A DNA stretch of 64,000 bases from Bacilli bacterium (GTDB lineage Bacteria > Bacillota_I > Bacilli_A > RF39 > UBA660). The notes beneath the pieces are model-generated. The model did no database searches. It had not been told where the DNA came from and was given only the letters and a program-made list of their open reading frames with translations. Made by a program: the position numbers and the translations under genes. The first letter of the stretch is position 1; each line of letters begins with the position of its first letter. The stretch is taken from assembly GCA_017541445.1 (NCBI GenBank), contig JAFXZC010000010.1, positions 1-64,000 on the forward strand. The letters run 5' to 3'. Positions 1 through 7,952 of the stretch are shown one piece after another.

Positions 1-35
1 AGATTAGCGTTTAAGTAGGAGGGAGTGAGAAATAT

Positions 36-500
36 ATGAAAGAGTCATATTGGGGCTACTGGTTAATATTATTAGGAATATTTATATTAGTAGTAATGAT
101 TTTTACACAAGATGCGACGACAACAACAACACAAGATTATTATCAATTGAAAGAAGTAGCCAATAGTGCTATGTACGATTCAATAGATTATGCATATTTT
201 AGTCAAACGCAACAAGTAAGAATAATGAAAGAAGTATTTGTAGAGAACTTTGTAAGAAGATTTGCAGAGACAGTAAGTGCTACAAATACATATCAAATAG
301 ATTTCTTTGATATATACGAAGCTCCTCCAAAAGCTAGTATAAAGATATCAACGAATACAGGAAACTATTTAATAGCACATGAACAAACGGATTTCGATGT
401 AGTAAATAGTATAGATATAATAGTAGAATATACAGATGCATTACATAGAGGATCAAGTTCATATGTATATAAAGAATGCGATTATTACGCTGCTGGTTAG
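36..500 (+). CDS. Small prepilin-like membrane protein, first gene of the Tad/T4SS block
   Basis: A 154-residue protein with a short charged N-terminus (MKES), one hydrophobic segment at about residues 9-25, and an extracytoplasmic remainder of about 125 residues. The layout (N-terminal anchor plus small ectodomain, first in a run leading to CpaB, CpaF, TadB and TadC) is that of a TadE-like pseudopilin. The N-terminus MKESYWG resembles the MKEA-type start of the four small proteins at 4664-6342. A run of five Thr follows the membrane segment. A GGAGGG Shine-Dalgarno lies upstream at about 18-23, and a second gene with its own ribosome site follows after 21 bases. The family was not recognised with certainty; a pilus or pseudopilus subunit is inferred from position and architecture. 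Confidence 0.8.
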   Translation: MKESYWGYWLILLGIFILVVMIFTQDATTTTTQDYYQLKEVANSAMYDSIDYAYFSQTQQVRIMKEVFVENFVRRFAETVSATNTYQIDFFDIYEAPPKASIKISTNTGNYLIAHEQTDFDVVNSIDIIVEYTDALHRGSSSYVYKECDYYAAG

Positions 501-521
501 AATGAAAAGGAGATAATAAAA

Positions 522-1334
522 ATGGGAAATATAATGGTTTCGTTAAAAAAATTTATTAGTAATAAAAATACTGTTACTATTTTGGGTGTTTTGTTAGGAT
601 TATTTGTTTTGTATTTTGGTTATACTTGGAGAGTTAATCAATCAACTAATCCTGTTTCTATACCTTATTGTTTAAGTACAATGACTGCTAAAAGTCGTAT
701 TACTGCTGATAATATTGGTATTGTGTCAGTTCCTGCTGAATTAGTTCAAAATTGGCAAAATATTGTTAGAGATCAAGGATTTTTAACTGATGCTAAATTA
801 GTTTCATTTGATTCTAAAATAGCTGCAAATTCCTTCTTCTTTAAGGAGAATATTATTGAAGAAAGTAAAATGCCTGATTCAGTGTTCTCTGATATTCCAA
901 CAAACTATACTATTTATGCTTTGGGCGTTAGTCTTGAGAAAACATATGCAAATGCAATCTTCCCTGGTAATATGATTGACTTATATGTATATACAAGGGA
1001 TCCTAACGATAAAAAAGTTGTTTATGGTAGATTTATAAAAAGTATAGAAGTACTTGCTGTTAGAGATAGTACTGGACAAAATGTTTTTGATGATAAGGAT
1101 AATTTAAAAGCTCCTTCTCAATTATTGTTTGCTGTTCCTGAAGAATACTTCTTATTACTTAAAAAAGCTGAAAAAATTGGTGGTTTTGAAATAGAACCAG
1201 TTCCAAGAAATGATTCATATACAACACATGCTTCTGAGACACAAATTGTTAATAATGAAATTAGAGATATGATTGTTGTTCAATCATACCAATTCCAAAA
1301 TGAATGTATTGATTTAGATAATTGTGTTAGTTAA
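522..1334 (+). CDS. CpaB/RcpC-like SAF-domain pilus assembly protein
   Basis: A 270-residue protein with an N-terminal membrane anchor at about residues 18-36, followed by a SAF-like region (pattern STMTAKSRITADNIGIV at about 51-67) and the C-terminal part typical of CpaB/RcpC: a stretch containing YANAIFPGNMIDLYV, then LLFAVPEEYFLLLKKAE. In Tad systems CpaB/RcpC proteins sit outside the membrane and help assemble or anchor the Flp pilus. An AAAAGGAG ribosome site lies 9 bases before the ATG. It sits directly before the CpaF-type ATPase. No secretin (CpaC/RcpA) is present in the window, as expected for a cell without an outer membrane, so CpaB here probably contacts the wall or other pilus parts. 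The family call is fairly secure; the exact role is inferred. Confidence 0.85.
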   Translation: MGNIMVSLKKFISNKNTVTILGVLLGLFVLYFGYTWRVNQSTNPVSIPYCLSTMTAKSRITADNIGIVSVPAELVQNWQNIVRDQGFLTDAKLVSFDSKIAANSFFFKENIIEESKMPDSVFSDIPTNYTIYALGVSLEKTYANAIFPGNMIDLYVYTRDPNDKKVVYGRFIKSIEVLAVRDSTGQNVFDDKDNLKAPSQLLFAVPEEYFLLLKKAEKIGGFEIEPVPRNDSYTTHASETQIVNNEIRDMIVVQSYQFQNECIDLDNCVS

Positions 1335-1376
1335 TATGAACATATAAATGATATAGAATAAAAGAGGGTGTAATTT

Positions 1377-2879
1377 ATGGATGACAAAAACGTTTTCTCG
1401 CAGATGGATTTTGGTCCTCTTTCTGAATTTTTAGAAGATGATGATGTTACCGATATTTCGTATAGTAATAGTGGCCAAGTATGGTTAAAAACATTATCTA
1501 GAGGTGTATTTCAAGTAGATAGACCTGATATTAATAATGCGTTTATGGAAAAACTTGCATTCCAATGTTCGAATGTTATGGGTCGTACATTTAATATGGC
1601 CCATCCTTTCCTAGATGCTGAAAGTGCCGAATTACGTATGAATTTCGTTCATGATTCTATTGCTACTAATGGAGTTGCGTGTCTAATCCGTAAAACTCCT
1701 GCTAAGATTCGTCTTAATAAAGATAAATTACTTAATGAGCAATATATTACTGAACAGATGCATGACTTTTTAATAAAGTGTGTTTGGGGTCATTGTAATA
1801 TAATGGTTGCTGGAGAAACTGGTTCAGGTAAAACAGAGCTAGTTAAGTATTTAGCAAGTAATACTAAAGAAGATGAGAAAATAATATCTATTGAGGATAC
1901 TTTGGAACTTCACTTAGATAAGATTTTCCCACATAGAGATATAGTTGCTATGAAGACTAATAATATTGCATCTTATACAGATGCGTTAGTAGCCTGCATG
2001 AGACAGAACCCTATATGGATTCTACTTGCCGAGGTTCGTTCTGCTGAAGCTGTTATGGCAGTTCGTAACTCTATTTCTTCAGGTCACCACGTTATTTCTA
2101 CTATCCATGCTGATAAAGCTAGTAGTATACCAATGCGTATGTATGCTTTGCTTGAAGGTAGTCAAGATATTGAACAATATTTGTCTTCAATTCATAGATA
2201 TATTCAAATTGGTATATATGTTAAAGGTTATTATTCTAAAGCATTGGATAGATTCCAACGTGAAATATTAGAAATATGTGAGTTCTATGTTGATGAAGAT
2301 AATAGGCCAAAAAGTAATACTTTATATTCTAAAACTTTGGATGGTAAGGTAACTTTACATAATCCAACTAAAAAGTTGTTAGATTATTTAGCAATAGGTA
2401 ATGTTTATTTTGAGTCAGATGATGTTTTTGGTTTAGGAGATGCAACAGAAAAAATAGATACATCTGGAATGAGGGATGGCTCTCAAGATAATTTAGCTAC
2501 TAAGCAAACAGGATCTATTCAAAATATGTCTGCTATTATGAATGGTGCACAAGCACAACCTGGTGCACAACCAGCTGTTGCTCCTGTTCAGGGTGTTCCT
2601 GCACAACAACCAGCAATGCCTGGTGTTGTTCAACAACCTGTACAAAGACCTGTAGTACCGCAAGGTGCTCAAGTGGTTCAACAGCCAATGGTTCAACAAC
2701 CAGTTATGCAACAACCGGTTGCTCGACCAGCAATGCCTGGTGCGGTTCCACAACCAATGCAAGCTGTACCTTTACAGCAACCTATGGCTCAGGGAGTAGT
2801 ACAGCAAAGACCAGTAGCAGTTAATCCTGGTCAAGTTCCAATGCAAGGAACTGTTGTTAATCCAGCTGCAGCTGGATAG
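1377..2879 (+). CDS. cpaF: CpaF/TadA-type secretion ATPase with Q/P-rich tail
   Basis: Hexameric ATPase of the VirB11/CpaF superfamily that powers Tad pilus assembly on the cytoplasmic face. Visible motifs are the Walker A AGETGSGKT at residues 145-153, Asp box IEDTLE near 172, Walker B-like WILLAEVR at 214-221 and His box HHVISTIHA at 237-245. The catalytic domain ends near residue 370. The last ~120 residues form a Gln/Pro/Val-rich, probably disordered tail (repeated QQP and QPM units) not normally present in CpaF. The tail resembles the Q/P tail of the protein at 33423-34658. No separate VirB11 gene exists in the window, although a full T4SS core follows, so this ATPase may serve both assemblies (inference). 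Start ATG is preceded by AGAGGGTG. Confidence 0.95.
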   Translation: MDDKNVFSQMDFGPLSEFLEDDDVTDISYSNSGQVWLKTLSRGVFQVDRPDINNAFMEKLAFQCSNVMGRTFNMAHPFLDAESAELRMNFVHDSIATNGVACLIRKTPAKIRLNKDKLLNEQYITEQMHDFLIKCVWGHCNIMVAGETGSGKTELVKYLASNTKEDEKIISIEDTLELHLDKIFPHRDIVAMKTNNIASYTDALVACMRQNPIWILLAEVRSAEAVMAVRNSISSGHHVISTIHADKASSIPMRMYALLEGSQDIEQYLSSIHRYIQIGIYVKGYYSKALDRFQREILEICEFYVDEDNRPKSNTLYSKTLDGKVTLHNPTKKLLDYLAIGNVYFESDDVFGLGDATEKIDTSGMRDGSQDNLATKQTGSIQNMSAIMNGAQAQPGAQPAVAPVQGVPAQQPAMPGVVQQPVQRPVVPQGAQVVQQPMVQQPVMQQPVARPAMPGAVPQPMQAVPLQQPMAQGVVQQRPVAVNPGQVPMQGTVVNPAAAG

Positions 2880-2902
2880 AATGCTTAAGGAGGTATGTTT
2901 AT

Positions 2903-3796
2903 ATGGAATTAATAATTTGGTTAGTTATTGCAGCATTTGTTTTAGCATATAGATATAATAATGGTGATAACATTTATAAATTCTTTTCAGATACAGTTGC
3001 AAATGTTTATAATACCTATGCTCCTTATAGCTTTAGAGAAGTTAGAGAAAAAACTAAAGAGTTAGGTTATGAATATACTGCAAAGCAATATGCTTTTCAA
3101 TGTACAATAATTGGTGGCGCTGCTGCTTTGATATCATTCATTTACTTTTATAACGTTTTAGTTACAATGATATATGTTATTATAGCTATTTGTTTTATCC
3201 CTTATTTAGGATATTTAAGAACACAAAGGTTATACAGTGAATATATATTTGAACAAATTCAAGTATATACCACAAACGTTATTATGGAGTTTAATACTAC
3301 TCAAAGTTTCGTTAAAGCTTTGGAAGGTGTTAGAGATTCAGGTATATTAGAAGATCCTGTTTTAAGAGATGTTAAAAAAATGATACAAATGTCATATGAA
3401 AATGGTACTATTGATGAATCTATAAATTTCTTTAATGAATTGTATCCATATTATATGGTTAAGAATATGCATCAATTGTTCTTACAGATTACAAAAGAAG
3501 GTGCTAAAGATTCAGGCGAAGCTTTAGAGTTGATGAGTTTGGATATTGATGCCTTAGTTGAAAGTGTTTATAAAGATAGAATGGATAGACAAGTTTTCCA
3601 TACTAAATTTATTACTTTCGGTATGGTTTTATTCTTATTGGTTATGGTAATGCAATTGTTATTTGGTAGAAATGAATATAAAAAGATGCTTGAGGAATGG
3701 TATGTTCAACTTATATTACATTTGGTTATTATTATTAATTGTTATTTCTTAGTAACAGGTGAGAAATATTATAATGAAGATGTAGGAGTTGAGTAA
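2903..3796 (+). CDS. tadB: TadB-like inner-membrane platform protein
   Basis: A 297-residue integral membrane protein of the type II secretion F / TadB family, the cytoplasmic-membrane platform coupled to CpaF. Hydrophobic segments are seen at the N-terminus (about 3-17), a long pair near residues 70-105, and two near the C-terminus (about 237-255 and 270-287). The conserved cytoplasmic four-helix part lies between (about 115-235, with VIMEFNTTQSFVKALEG). It follows cpaF by 23 bases with an AAGGAGGT ribosome site and is followed after 3 bases by the TadC-like gene, the usual cpaF-tadB-tadC order. Length matches the family. The assignment as TadB rather than another GspF-like protein rests mostly on gene order. 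Confidence 0.9.
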   Translation: MELIIWLVIAAFVLAYRYNNGDNIYKFFSDTVANVYNTYAPYSFREVREKTKELGYEYTAKQYAFQCTIIGGAAALISFIYFYNVLVTMIYVIIAICFIPYLGYLRTQRLYSEYIFEQIQVYTTNVIMEFNTTQSFVKALEGVRDSGILEDPVLRDVKKMIQMSYENGTIDESINFFNELYPYYMVKNMHQLFLQITKEGAKDSGEALELMSLDIDALVESVYKDRMDRQVFHTKFITFGMVLFLLVMVMQLLFGRNEYKKMLEEWYVQLILHLVIIINCYFLVTGEKYYNEDVGVE

Positions 3797-3799
3797 ATT

Positions 3800-4588
3800 A
3801 TGTATATTGAGATATTAGTTGTCGCTGCAATAATTTTCTTTATTCTTACATTAAATGGTTATATTAAACCGAATAAATTTATTCAAGATAATCAAGATTT
3901 TTTCTTAAAATTAAAAGAAGAGGATTATGATTTCTTGGTTAAAGCAAAATATGGTGATGGTTTAGATCCTGATGTTTTGTATGAAAAAAGAATAAGAAAT
4001 GGTCTTATTGTTATTGTTGCTTTGATATTTATAATGTTAAGTAATCTTTCATTAGTTAAAATCGTACTATCATTTGTTGGTGGTTATGGTATGTTTAAGA
4101 TGGATTATGCTAATTTAAAGAAATATTATAAGGCTCATTTAAATAAAATTGATAGTTTATTACCTTATTATTTAAAAGGTTTAGAAATTTTGATTCAACA
4201 CTATACTGTTCCGGTTGCTTTAGGTAAGTCAATTGGCGATGCGCCTGATGTATTTAGGGATGGATTAGTTGATTTGATTAATAAGATTAATGCTGGTGAT
4301 AGTTCTGTTATTCCTTATATGGAATTTGCTCAAACTTATCCAGTTAGAGATTCAATGCGTATGATGCGTTTGTTGTACAGATTAAGTTTAGGACGTCAAG
4401 AGAGAAAGCAAGAACAATTAATTACTTTCTCAAAAACTATTTCTAATTTACAACAAAAAGCAAGAGAAACAAGATATAAAGCTAGACTTGATAAAATGGA
4501 AAGCAAAACTATGAGTATGTTAATATCAACTGGTTTGTGTGTTATGGTTCTTTTGGTTATAGCTGTAATGCGTATGATGGGGTCTTAA
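3800..4588 (+). CDS. tadC: TadC-like inner-membrane platform protein
   Basis: A 262-residue polytopic protein, the second GspF-like platform subunit next to TadB. Membrane segments appear at about residues 3-19, 68-95 (two close helices) and 238-258; the conserved cytoplasmic domain between them contains LDKMESKTMSMLIST just before the last helix, a typical TadB/TadC junction. Its ribosome site (GTAGGAGTTGAG) is inside the end of the upstream gene, so the two are translationally close. In Tad systems TadB and TadC together form the rotor or platform on which CpaF acts. An all-AT hairpin and a new promoter follow before the small pilin genes, so expression of the platform and pilins can differ. 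Confidence 0.9.
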   Translation: MYIEILVVAAIIFFILTLNGYIKPNKFIQDNQDFFLKLKEEDYDFLVKAKYGDGLDPDVLYEKRIRNGLIVIVALIFIMLSNLSLVKIVLSFVGGYGMFKMDYANLKKYYKAHLNKIDSLLPYYLKGLEILIQHYTVPVALGKSIGDAPDVFRDGLVDLINKINAGDSSVIPYMEFAQTYPVRDSMRMMRLLYRLSLGRQERKQEQLITFSKTISNLQQKARETRYKARLDKMESKTMSMLISTGLCVMVLLVIAVMRMMGS

Positions 4589-4594
4589 TGTAAT

Positions 4595-4624
4595 AAAAAT
4601 ATATTGCAAAAAATGTATATTTTT
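4595..4624 (+). terminator. All-A/T hairpin between platform genes and pilin genes
   Basis: A 9-bp stem AAAAATATA / TATATTTTT with a 12-base loop, ending in a T tract. It contains no G-C pairs, unlike other terminators in the window, so it would be a weak or leaky terminator. A TATAAT box at 4627-4632 follows at once and could start a separate pilin transcript. Confidence 0.45.
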
Positions 4625-4626
4625 TA

Positions 4627-4653
4627 TATAATAATATTGTATAGTAAAGGAGG
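4627..4653 (+). promoter_or_regulatory. Putative promoter and strong RBS for the pilin genes
   Basis: A TATAAT hexamer at 4627-4632 (with a second candidate TATAGT at 4640-4645) is followed by the consensus ribosome site AAAGGAGG at 4646-4653, ten bases before the ATG at 4664. This is one of the strongest Shine-Dalgarno sequences in the window and fits high expression of a structural subunit. No clear -35 box was seen. Confidence 0.45.
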
Positions 4654-4663
4654 AATAACTTAA

Positions 4664-4915
4664 ATGAAAGAGGCTACAGGTGAATTAAATATGACAGTTG
4701 TTACTGTTGTTGCAATTGCTGCAGTTGCTGCATTCTTCTATGCATTCGTATGGCCTGCAATTAAGAATAATATTGCAAGAAATACACATTGTGCAAATGC
4801 AATTTGTGAAAACTCTTGCTCAAAGGGTGTATGTAATTGTACATATATTGATGAACAAGGTTCTTCTCACACTGTTAAATGTAATGCTCAAAATGAAAAA
4901 ACTTTTAATGAATAA
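4664..4915 (+). CDS. Small Flp-like prepilin, copy 1
   Basis: An 83-residue protein: N-terminus MKEATGELN, one hydrophobic helix (about residues 10-30, TVVTVVAIAAVAAFFYAFVW), then a short Cys-rich extracellular tail (six Cys, including HCANAICENSC). Size, N-terminal helix and location after TadC fit a Flp/Tad major or minor pilin. The neighbouring gene is a clear paralogue sharing the (K/R)EATGELN start and the SCANAIC / HCANAIC motif. The conserved Gly-Glu of ATGEL could be the prepilin peptidase site, with Glu at the +1 position of the mature pilin, but the spacing differs from classical type IV pilins. No prepilin peptidase gene was seen here. The strong ribosome site suggests a major subunit. 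Confidence 0.8.
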   Translation: MKEATGELNMTVVTVVAIAAVAAFFYAFVWPAIKNNIARNTHCANAICENSCSKGVCNCTYIDEQGSSHTVKCNAQNEKTFNE

Positions 4916-4974
4916 TATTTATTAAAAGTTATAGTAATGTAAATAATTATTTATATTCGTAAAGGAGATGCGAA

Positions 4975-5205
4975 ATGAGAGAAGCTACAGGTGAATTAAA
5001 TACTTCGGTAATTGTTTTCATAGCCGTGGCATTGCTTGCGGCTTTTTTCTTTATGGTTATTTGGCCTATTATAAGAAAAGATATGAATGTTCAATCAAGT
5101 TGTGCAAATGCAATTTGTGATGTTGGTTATAATTCAAATTATATGGTTGATTGTTATTCCCCTGGGGATAAGTCAAGAGTTTTTCAATGTCCTTTTAAGG
5201 GTTAG
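4975..5205 (+). CDS. Small Flp-like prepilin, copy 2
   Basis: A 76-residue paralogue of the preceding gene: N-terminus MREATGELN, hydrophobic helix at about residues 10-31, then a short Cys-containing tail with SCANAIC and two further Cys. The two pilins align over the N-terminal ~45 residues and diverge after that, as expected for pilin paralogues that vary the exposed tail. The AAAGGAGATG ribosome site sits just before the ATG, and the next prepilin-like gene starts 10 bases after the stop. Role as Tad pilus subunit is inferred from position, size and the shared N-terminal motif. Confidence 0.8.
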   Translation: MREATGELNTSVIVFIAVALLAAFFFMVIWPIIRKDMNVQSSCANAICDVGYNSNYMVDCYSPGDKSRVFQCPFKG

Positions 5206-5215
5206 GTGATTGTAG

Positions 5216-5740
5216 ATGAAAGAAGCTATAGGTGGAAGTTACTTATTTATATTAGTTATTATTATGGTTGCTTTATTTACTTCTTATGTCAGCATTTCAA
5301 CCAATTACTCTAGATGCTATAATATAAAGGATGAGATTATTAATTCTATTGAAGCACATGGTGGTGTTGATCACGATACTTTGACAGAAATTAATACCTA
5401 TCTTTCTAATATTGGTTATAGATCTACAGGTACTTGTCAAGATCCTGCTGCAAAAAAGTTTTCAATGTCTAATAATACTGGACCTGTTTTTTCTGAAGCC
5501 GCAAATTATTGTATTAAAAGACATCCTGTTGAAGCAAAGAAGGTTACAACAAATGGTGTAACTGGTCATCCTAAAACAGGTGCTTATTATACTGTTACTG
5601 TTTTCTTTAAATTATCTATGCCAGTTATAGGTGAAATGTTTTTCATTCCTTTGTCTGGAGAAACTTCAATATTATATGTTGGTGTTTGTTCTAATTCAAT
5701 TTGGGGCTCTGGCGTATGTGAAGATGGTGGTGTAGGATGA
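5216..5740 (+). CDS. TadE/minor-pilin-like protein, copy 1
   Basis: A 174-residue protein with the N-terminus MKEAIGGSY, a membrane helix at about residues 9-27 and a ~145-residue ectodomain. The ectodomain has motifs shared with the next gene: GYRSTGTC near residue 63 and FFKLSMPVIGE near 136. This is the architecture of TadE/TadF-like minor pseudopilins. It ends in an ATGA overlap with the start of the next gene, indicating coupled translation. Even numbers of Cys suggest possible disulfides. I do not recognise a named family beyond the pseudopilin-like layout. Confidence 0.8.
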   Translation: MKEAIGGSYLFILVIIMVALFTSYVSISTNYSRCYNIKDEIINSIEAHGGVDHDTLTEINTYLSNIGYRSTGTCQDPAAKKFSMSNNTGPVFSEAANYCIKRHPVEAKKVTTNGVTGHPKTGAYYTVTVFFKLSMPVIGEMFFIPLSGETSILYVGVCSNSIWGSGVCEDGGVG

Positions 5741-6342
5741 AAAATGCTATATCTAGTGTTTGGTTATTAGGACTAGTTGTTTTGTTCATATTTTTATTCT
5801 CAGGATATCTAGCTGTAACCATAAATTATACGAAAACCTTTAAAGTTAAAAGTGAAATGTTAACTATGATAGAAAAACAAAAAGGAGTTGTAGATATTTC
5901 TACTCCTACTTTGAAAAGTTCTATTATAAAAAGTGGCCAGCAAGTAAATTCTAATATAGGATCTTTACAAGTAATGAGTTTATATTTGTATGGATCTGGT
6001 TATAGAACAACTGGTACATGTGATACTATTACTGAGTCTTCAATGACTGGTAAGTGGTATGGTGTTAAAGAGTTGGGTATACCATCTGGTGGATCTGGTG
6101 GAGATGTTACGCCAGAGGTAGAAGAGGTTGTTTCAGGCCATAAATATTATTTTTGTTTCTCTAAAGGAAAAAATAAAAATAATAGTGTATTTTATAGAAT
6201 TCAAGTTTTTTATAAAATGGAATTCCCTGTTATAGGTGATATTACAACATTTAGAGTTCAGGGTACTACTGCTGATATTTTTAATCCAACTTGTGCTGCG
6301 GGAGAAACATGGTGTAGATGCAGTGCAACAGGATGTCATTAG
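5737..6342 (+). CDS. TadE/minor-pilin-like protein, copy 2
   Basis: A 201-residue paralogue of the upstream gene. N-terminus MKNAISSVW, membrane helix at about residues 8-27, ectodomain with GYRTTGTC near residue 88 and FYKMEFPVIGD near 161, matching GYRSTGTC and FFKLSMPVIGE upstream. It carries an extra Gly/Ser-rich insertion around residues 118-125. The start ATG overlaps the upstream stop by four bases (ATGA). The C-terminus is Cys-rich (CAAGETWCRCSATGC). A pseudopilin or pilus-tip role is inferred. Confidence 0.8.
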   Translation: MKNAISSVWLLGLVVLFIFLFSGYLAVTINYTKTFKVKSEMLTMIEKQKGVVDISTPTLKSSIIKSGQQVNSNIGSLQVMSLYLYGSGYRTTGTCDTITESSMTGKWYGVKELGIPSGGSGGDVTPEVEEVVSGHKYYFCFSKGKNKNNSVFYRIQVFYKMEFPVIGDITTFRVQGTTADIFNPTCAAGETWCRCSATGCH

Positions 6343-6380
6343 AAATATTGTGTATGATTAAAAGAAAGGGTTGTTGACTA

Positions 6381-7436
6381 GTGAATGTTATTGTTTCAAA
6401 TCGTTATGCTGCTATGTTGTCAAATCTTAATATCGATTTAATTAAAAGTATTAATGGTGAATTTGATGTTGATAATTTAATAGCACAGTTTGATAATTTT
6501 TTCTTTAATAAAATGATATTAGATATTACTGCGATTAAGAATTATCAGGATATTTCTCAAATTCAAAGATTATCTTTTGGTATGGATATGTCTAAAGTAA
6601 TTTTATTACTAGATGATTCTCCTATTGTTAATAGTGAGCAGTATTTATCTGAATTGGTTTCAATGGGTATTTATAATTTTACTAGAAATATAGATGCCAT
6701 TTCATATTTAATTGATAATCCTAATTCATATAAAGATGTTGCACAGTTCCATGTTTTAGGTGGAGCTGGAGGTGGATTTAATCCTGCTCAACAAAATGGT
6801 CGTGGAGGAAGAGGACCACAACAAGGCACTTTCATAAATGCTGGAGCTATAAATGTTCCATCGATAGGTGGTACTCGTGTTATTGGATTTAAAAACTTAA
6901 CTGATCATGCTGGAGCTACATCTTTAATATATATGTTAAAGAAACAATTACAAGATAATTATAATGTTTTAGGTGTTGAATTAGATAAAAATGATTTTTT
7001 GTTATTTAATGATCCTGATTTAAGAAGTATTAGTAGTAAAGAACTTCAATCAATTATAAAAAATCCTATTAATAATTATAATATTATTTTAATAGATATA
7101 AATAATAGTCCAGAAGAGGCTAATTGTACTGAAATGATTTATTTAATTGAACCAAGTACAATAATGATTAATAAAATGATGAGAAGAGATAGAAATATCT
7201 TAGAGAAAATTAGAGGTAAGAAAGTTGTATTGATTAAGAGTCTTCTTGATAATGATGATGTAAGAAGATTTGAATCTGAAGCTGGATGTAATGTTTTTCA
7301 AAATATTCCTCCGCTTGATGATAAGAAAGATAAACATAGAGTTCTTGATGAATTTTTGAATAAATTAGGTTTTGATAAAAATAGACCAGCAGAAAGTGGT
7401 AGAAGTGTTAAATTGTTTGGTATTGTAAAAGAATAG
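6381..7436 (+). CDS. TadZ/CpaE-like protein with degenerate P-loop
   Basis: A 351-residue protein starting with GTG (an AAAGAAAGGG tract lies 11 bases upstream). An N-terminal receiver-like region (about 1-130) is joined by a Gly/Gln-rich linker (about 130-160) to a C-terminal MinD/ParA-like region (about 163-351). Where CpaE/TadZ proteins carry a Walker A (GGVGKTT type), this one reads NLTDHAGATSLIY: glycine-alanine-threonine-serine is kept but the lysines are missing, so ATP binding or hydrolysis is doubtful. TadZ proteins place the pilus apparatus in the cell and several natural members have altered P-loops. Position at the end of the Tad genes supports the call; sequence resemblance is weak. 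Confidence 0.65.
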   Translation: MNVIVSNRYAAMLSNLNIDLIKSINGEFDVDNLIAQFDNFFFNKMILDITAIKNYQDISQIQRLSFGMDMSKVILLLDDSPIVNSEQYLSELVSMGIYNFTRNIDAISYLIDNPNSYKDVAQFHVLGGAGGGFNPAQQNGRGGRGPQQGTFINAGAINVPSIGGTRVIGFKNLTDHAGATSLIYMLKKQLQDNYNVLGVELDKNDFLLFNDPDLRSISSKELQSIIKNPINNYNIILIDINNSPEEANCTEMIYLIEPSTIMINKMMRRDRNILEKIRGKKVVLIKSLLDNDDVRRFESEAGCNVFQNIPPLDDKKDKHRVLDEFLNKLGFDKNRPAESGRSVKLFGIVKE

Positions 7437-7444
7437 ATAAATAC

Positions 7445-7473
7445 TTGACAATATTGCCTTTTTTCAATACAAT
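7445..7473 (+). promoter_or_regulatory. Consensus sigma-A promoter at the head of the T4SS core
   Basis: TTGACA at 7445-7450, a 17-base spacer, then TACAAT at 7468-7473. It lies between the TadZ-like gene and the first VirB2-like gene and is one of the few promoters here with a perfect -35. It marks the start of a separate T4SS transcript. Confidence 0.8.
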
Positions 7474-7500
7474 TATATTAGAAATGAGGGAGATGTATAT

Positions 7501-7857
7501 ATGTTTTTAGACGCTGTTGTAGGAACTGCTAATGGCTTTTGTGATTCTACTAGAGATATTTGGCAACTAGTAGGTAATATTCTTAGAATTGTTACTATTG
7601 TTTTAATTGTTTGTGTTATTATTTTTGGTATTATCGATTTTGGTAAGGCTGTTGTTGCAAGTAAGGATGATGAAATTAAAAAAGCTGCTAAGTCTGTAGT
7701 TTATAGAATTGTTGCAGTTATTGTTATTTTCTTTATTCCTACATTAGTTGGTGCAATTTTTAAAATGATTGGATTCTTCAACGATAATGTTGCATCTGAT
7801 TATGATATTTGCGCAGATTGTATTAAGAGCCCTAATAGTGGTTGTAAAACTAAATAG
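7501..7857 (+). CDS. VirB2/T4SS pilin-like two-helix membrane protein, copy 1
   Basis: A 118-residue protein with two membrane helices (about residues 22-46 and 72-93) separated by a short charged loop (KAVVASKDDEIKKAAKS). This two-helix hairpin with a basic cytoplasmic loop is typical of VirB2/TrbC-like T4SS pilins. The motif IVIFFIPTLVG in helix 2 recurs in the next gene (LILFFIPTLIN) and in the fusion at 43015-44208 (GIIVFLIPTMIT), so all three are paralogues. The C-terminal tail has three Cys. A GAGGGAGAT ribosome site and a consensus promoter precede it. Pilin or channel-lining role is inferred. Confidence 0.75.
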   Translation: MFLDAVVGTANGFCDSTRDIWQLVGNILRIVTIVLIVCVIIFGIIDFGKAVVASKDDEIKKAAKSVVYRIVAVIVIFFIPTLVGAIFKMIGFFNDNVASDYDICADCIKSPNSGCKTK

Positions 7858-7889
7858 TTGGAAATTAACAATTAATTTGTATTTAAATT

Positions 7890-7918
7890 GTGATATTTGT
7901 TTTAATATCACTTTTTTT
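7890..7918 (+). terminator. Intrinsic terminator after VirB2-like copy 1
   Basis: Stem GTGATATT / AATATCAC with a 6-base loop and a run of seven T. The T-tract leads directly into an extended -10 box for the next gene, so the two VirB2-like genes can be transcribed at different levels. Confidence 0.75.
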
Positions 7919-7919
7919 A

Positions 7920-7928
7920 TGTTATAAT
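7920..7928 (+). promoter_or_regulatory. Extended -10 promoter TGTTATAAT
   Basis: TGTTATAAT directly after the terminator T-tract. No good -35 is present, so this promoter relies on the TGn extension. It would drive the second VirB2-like gene and the downstream VirB6, VirB3 and VirB4 genes. Confidence 0.65.
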
Positions 7929-7952
7929 TTATGATATGAGGTGGGTTGTAAA

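Noticed and set aside
1..18. End of an upstream gene (a few codons then TAG)
   Set aside because: Only five codons are visible, too little to support a feature or a product.
2493..2762. Minus-strand ORF opposite the CpaF Q/P tail
   Set aside because: Shadow of repeated CAA/CCA codons; no ribosome site or plausible protein.
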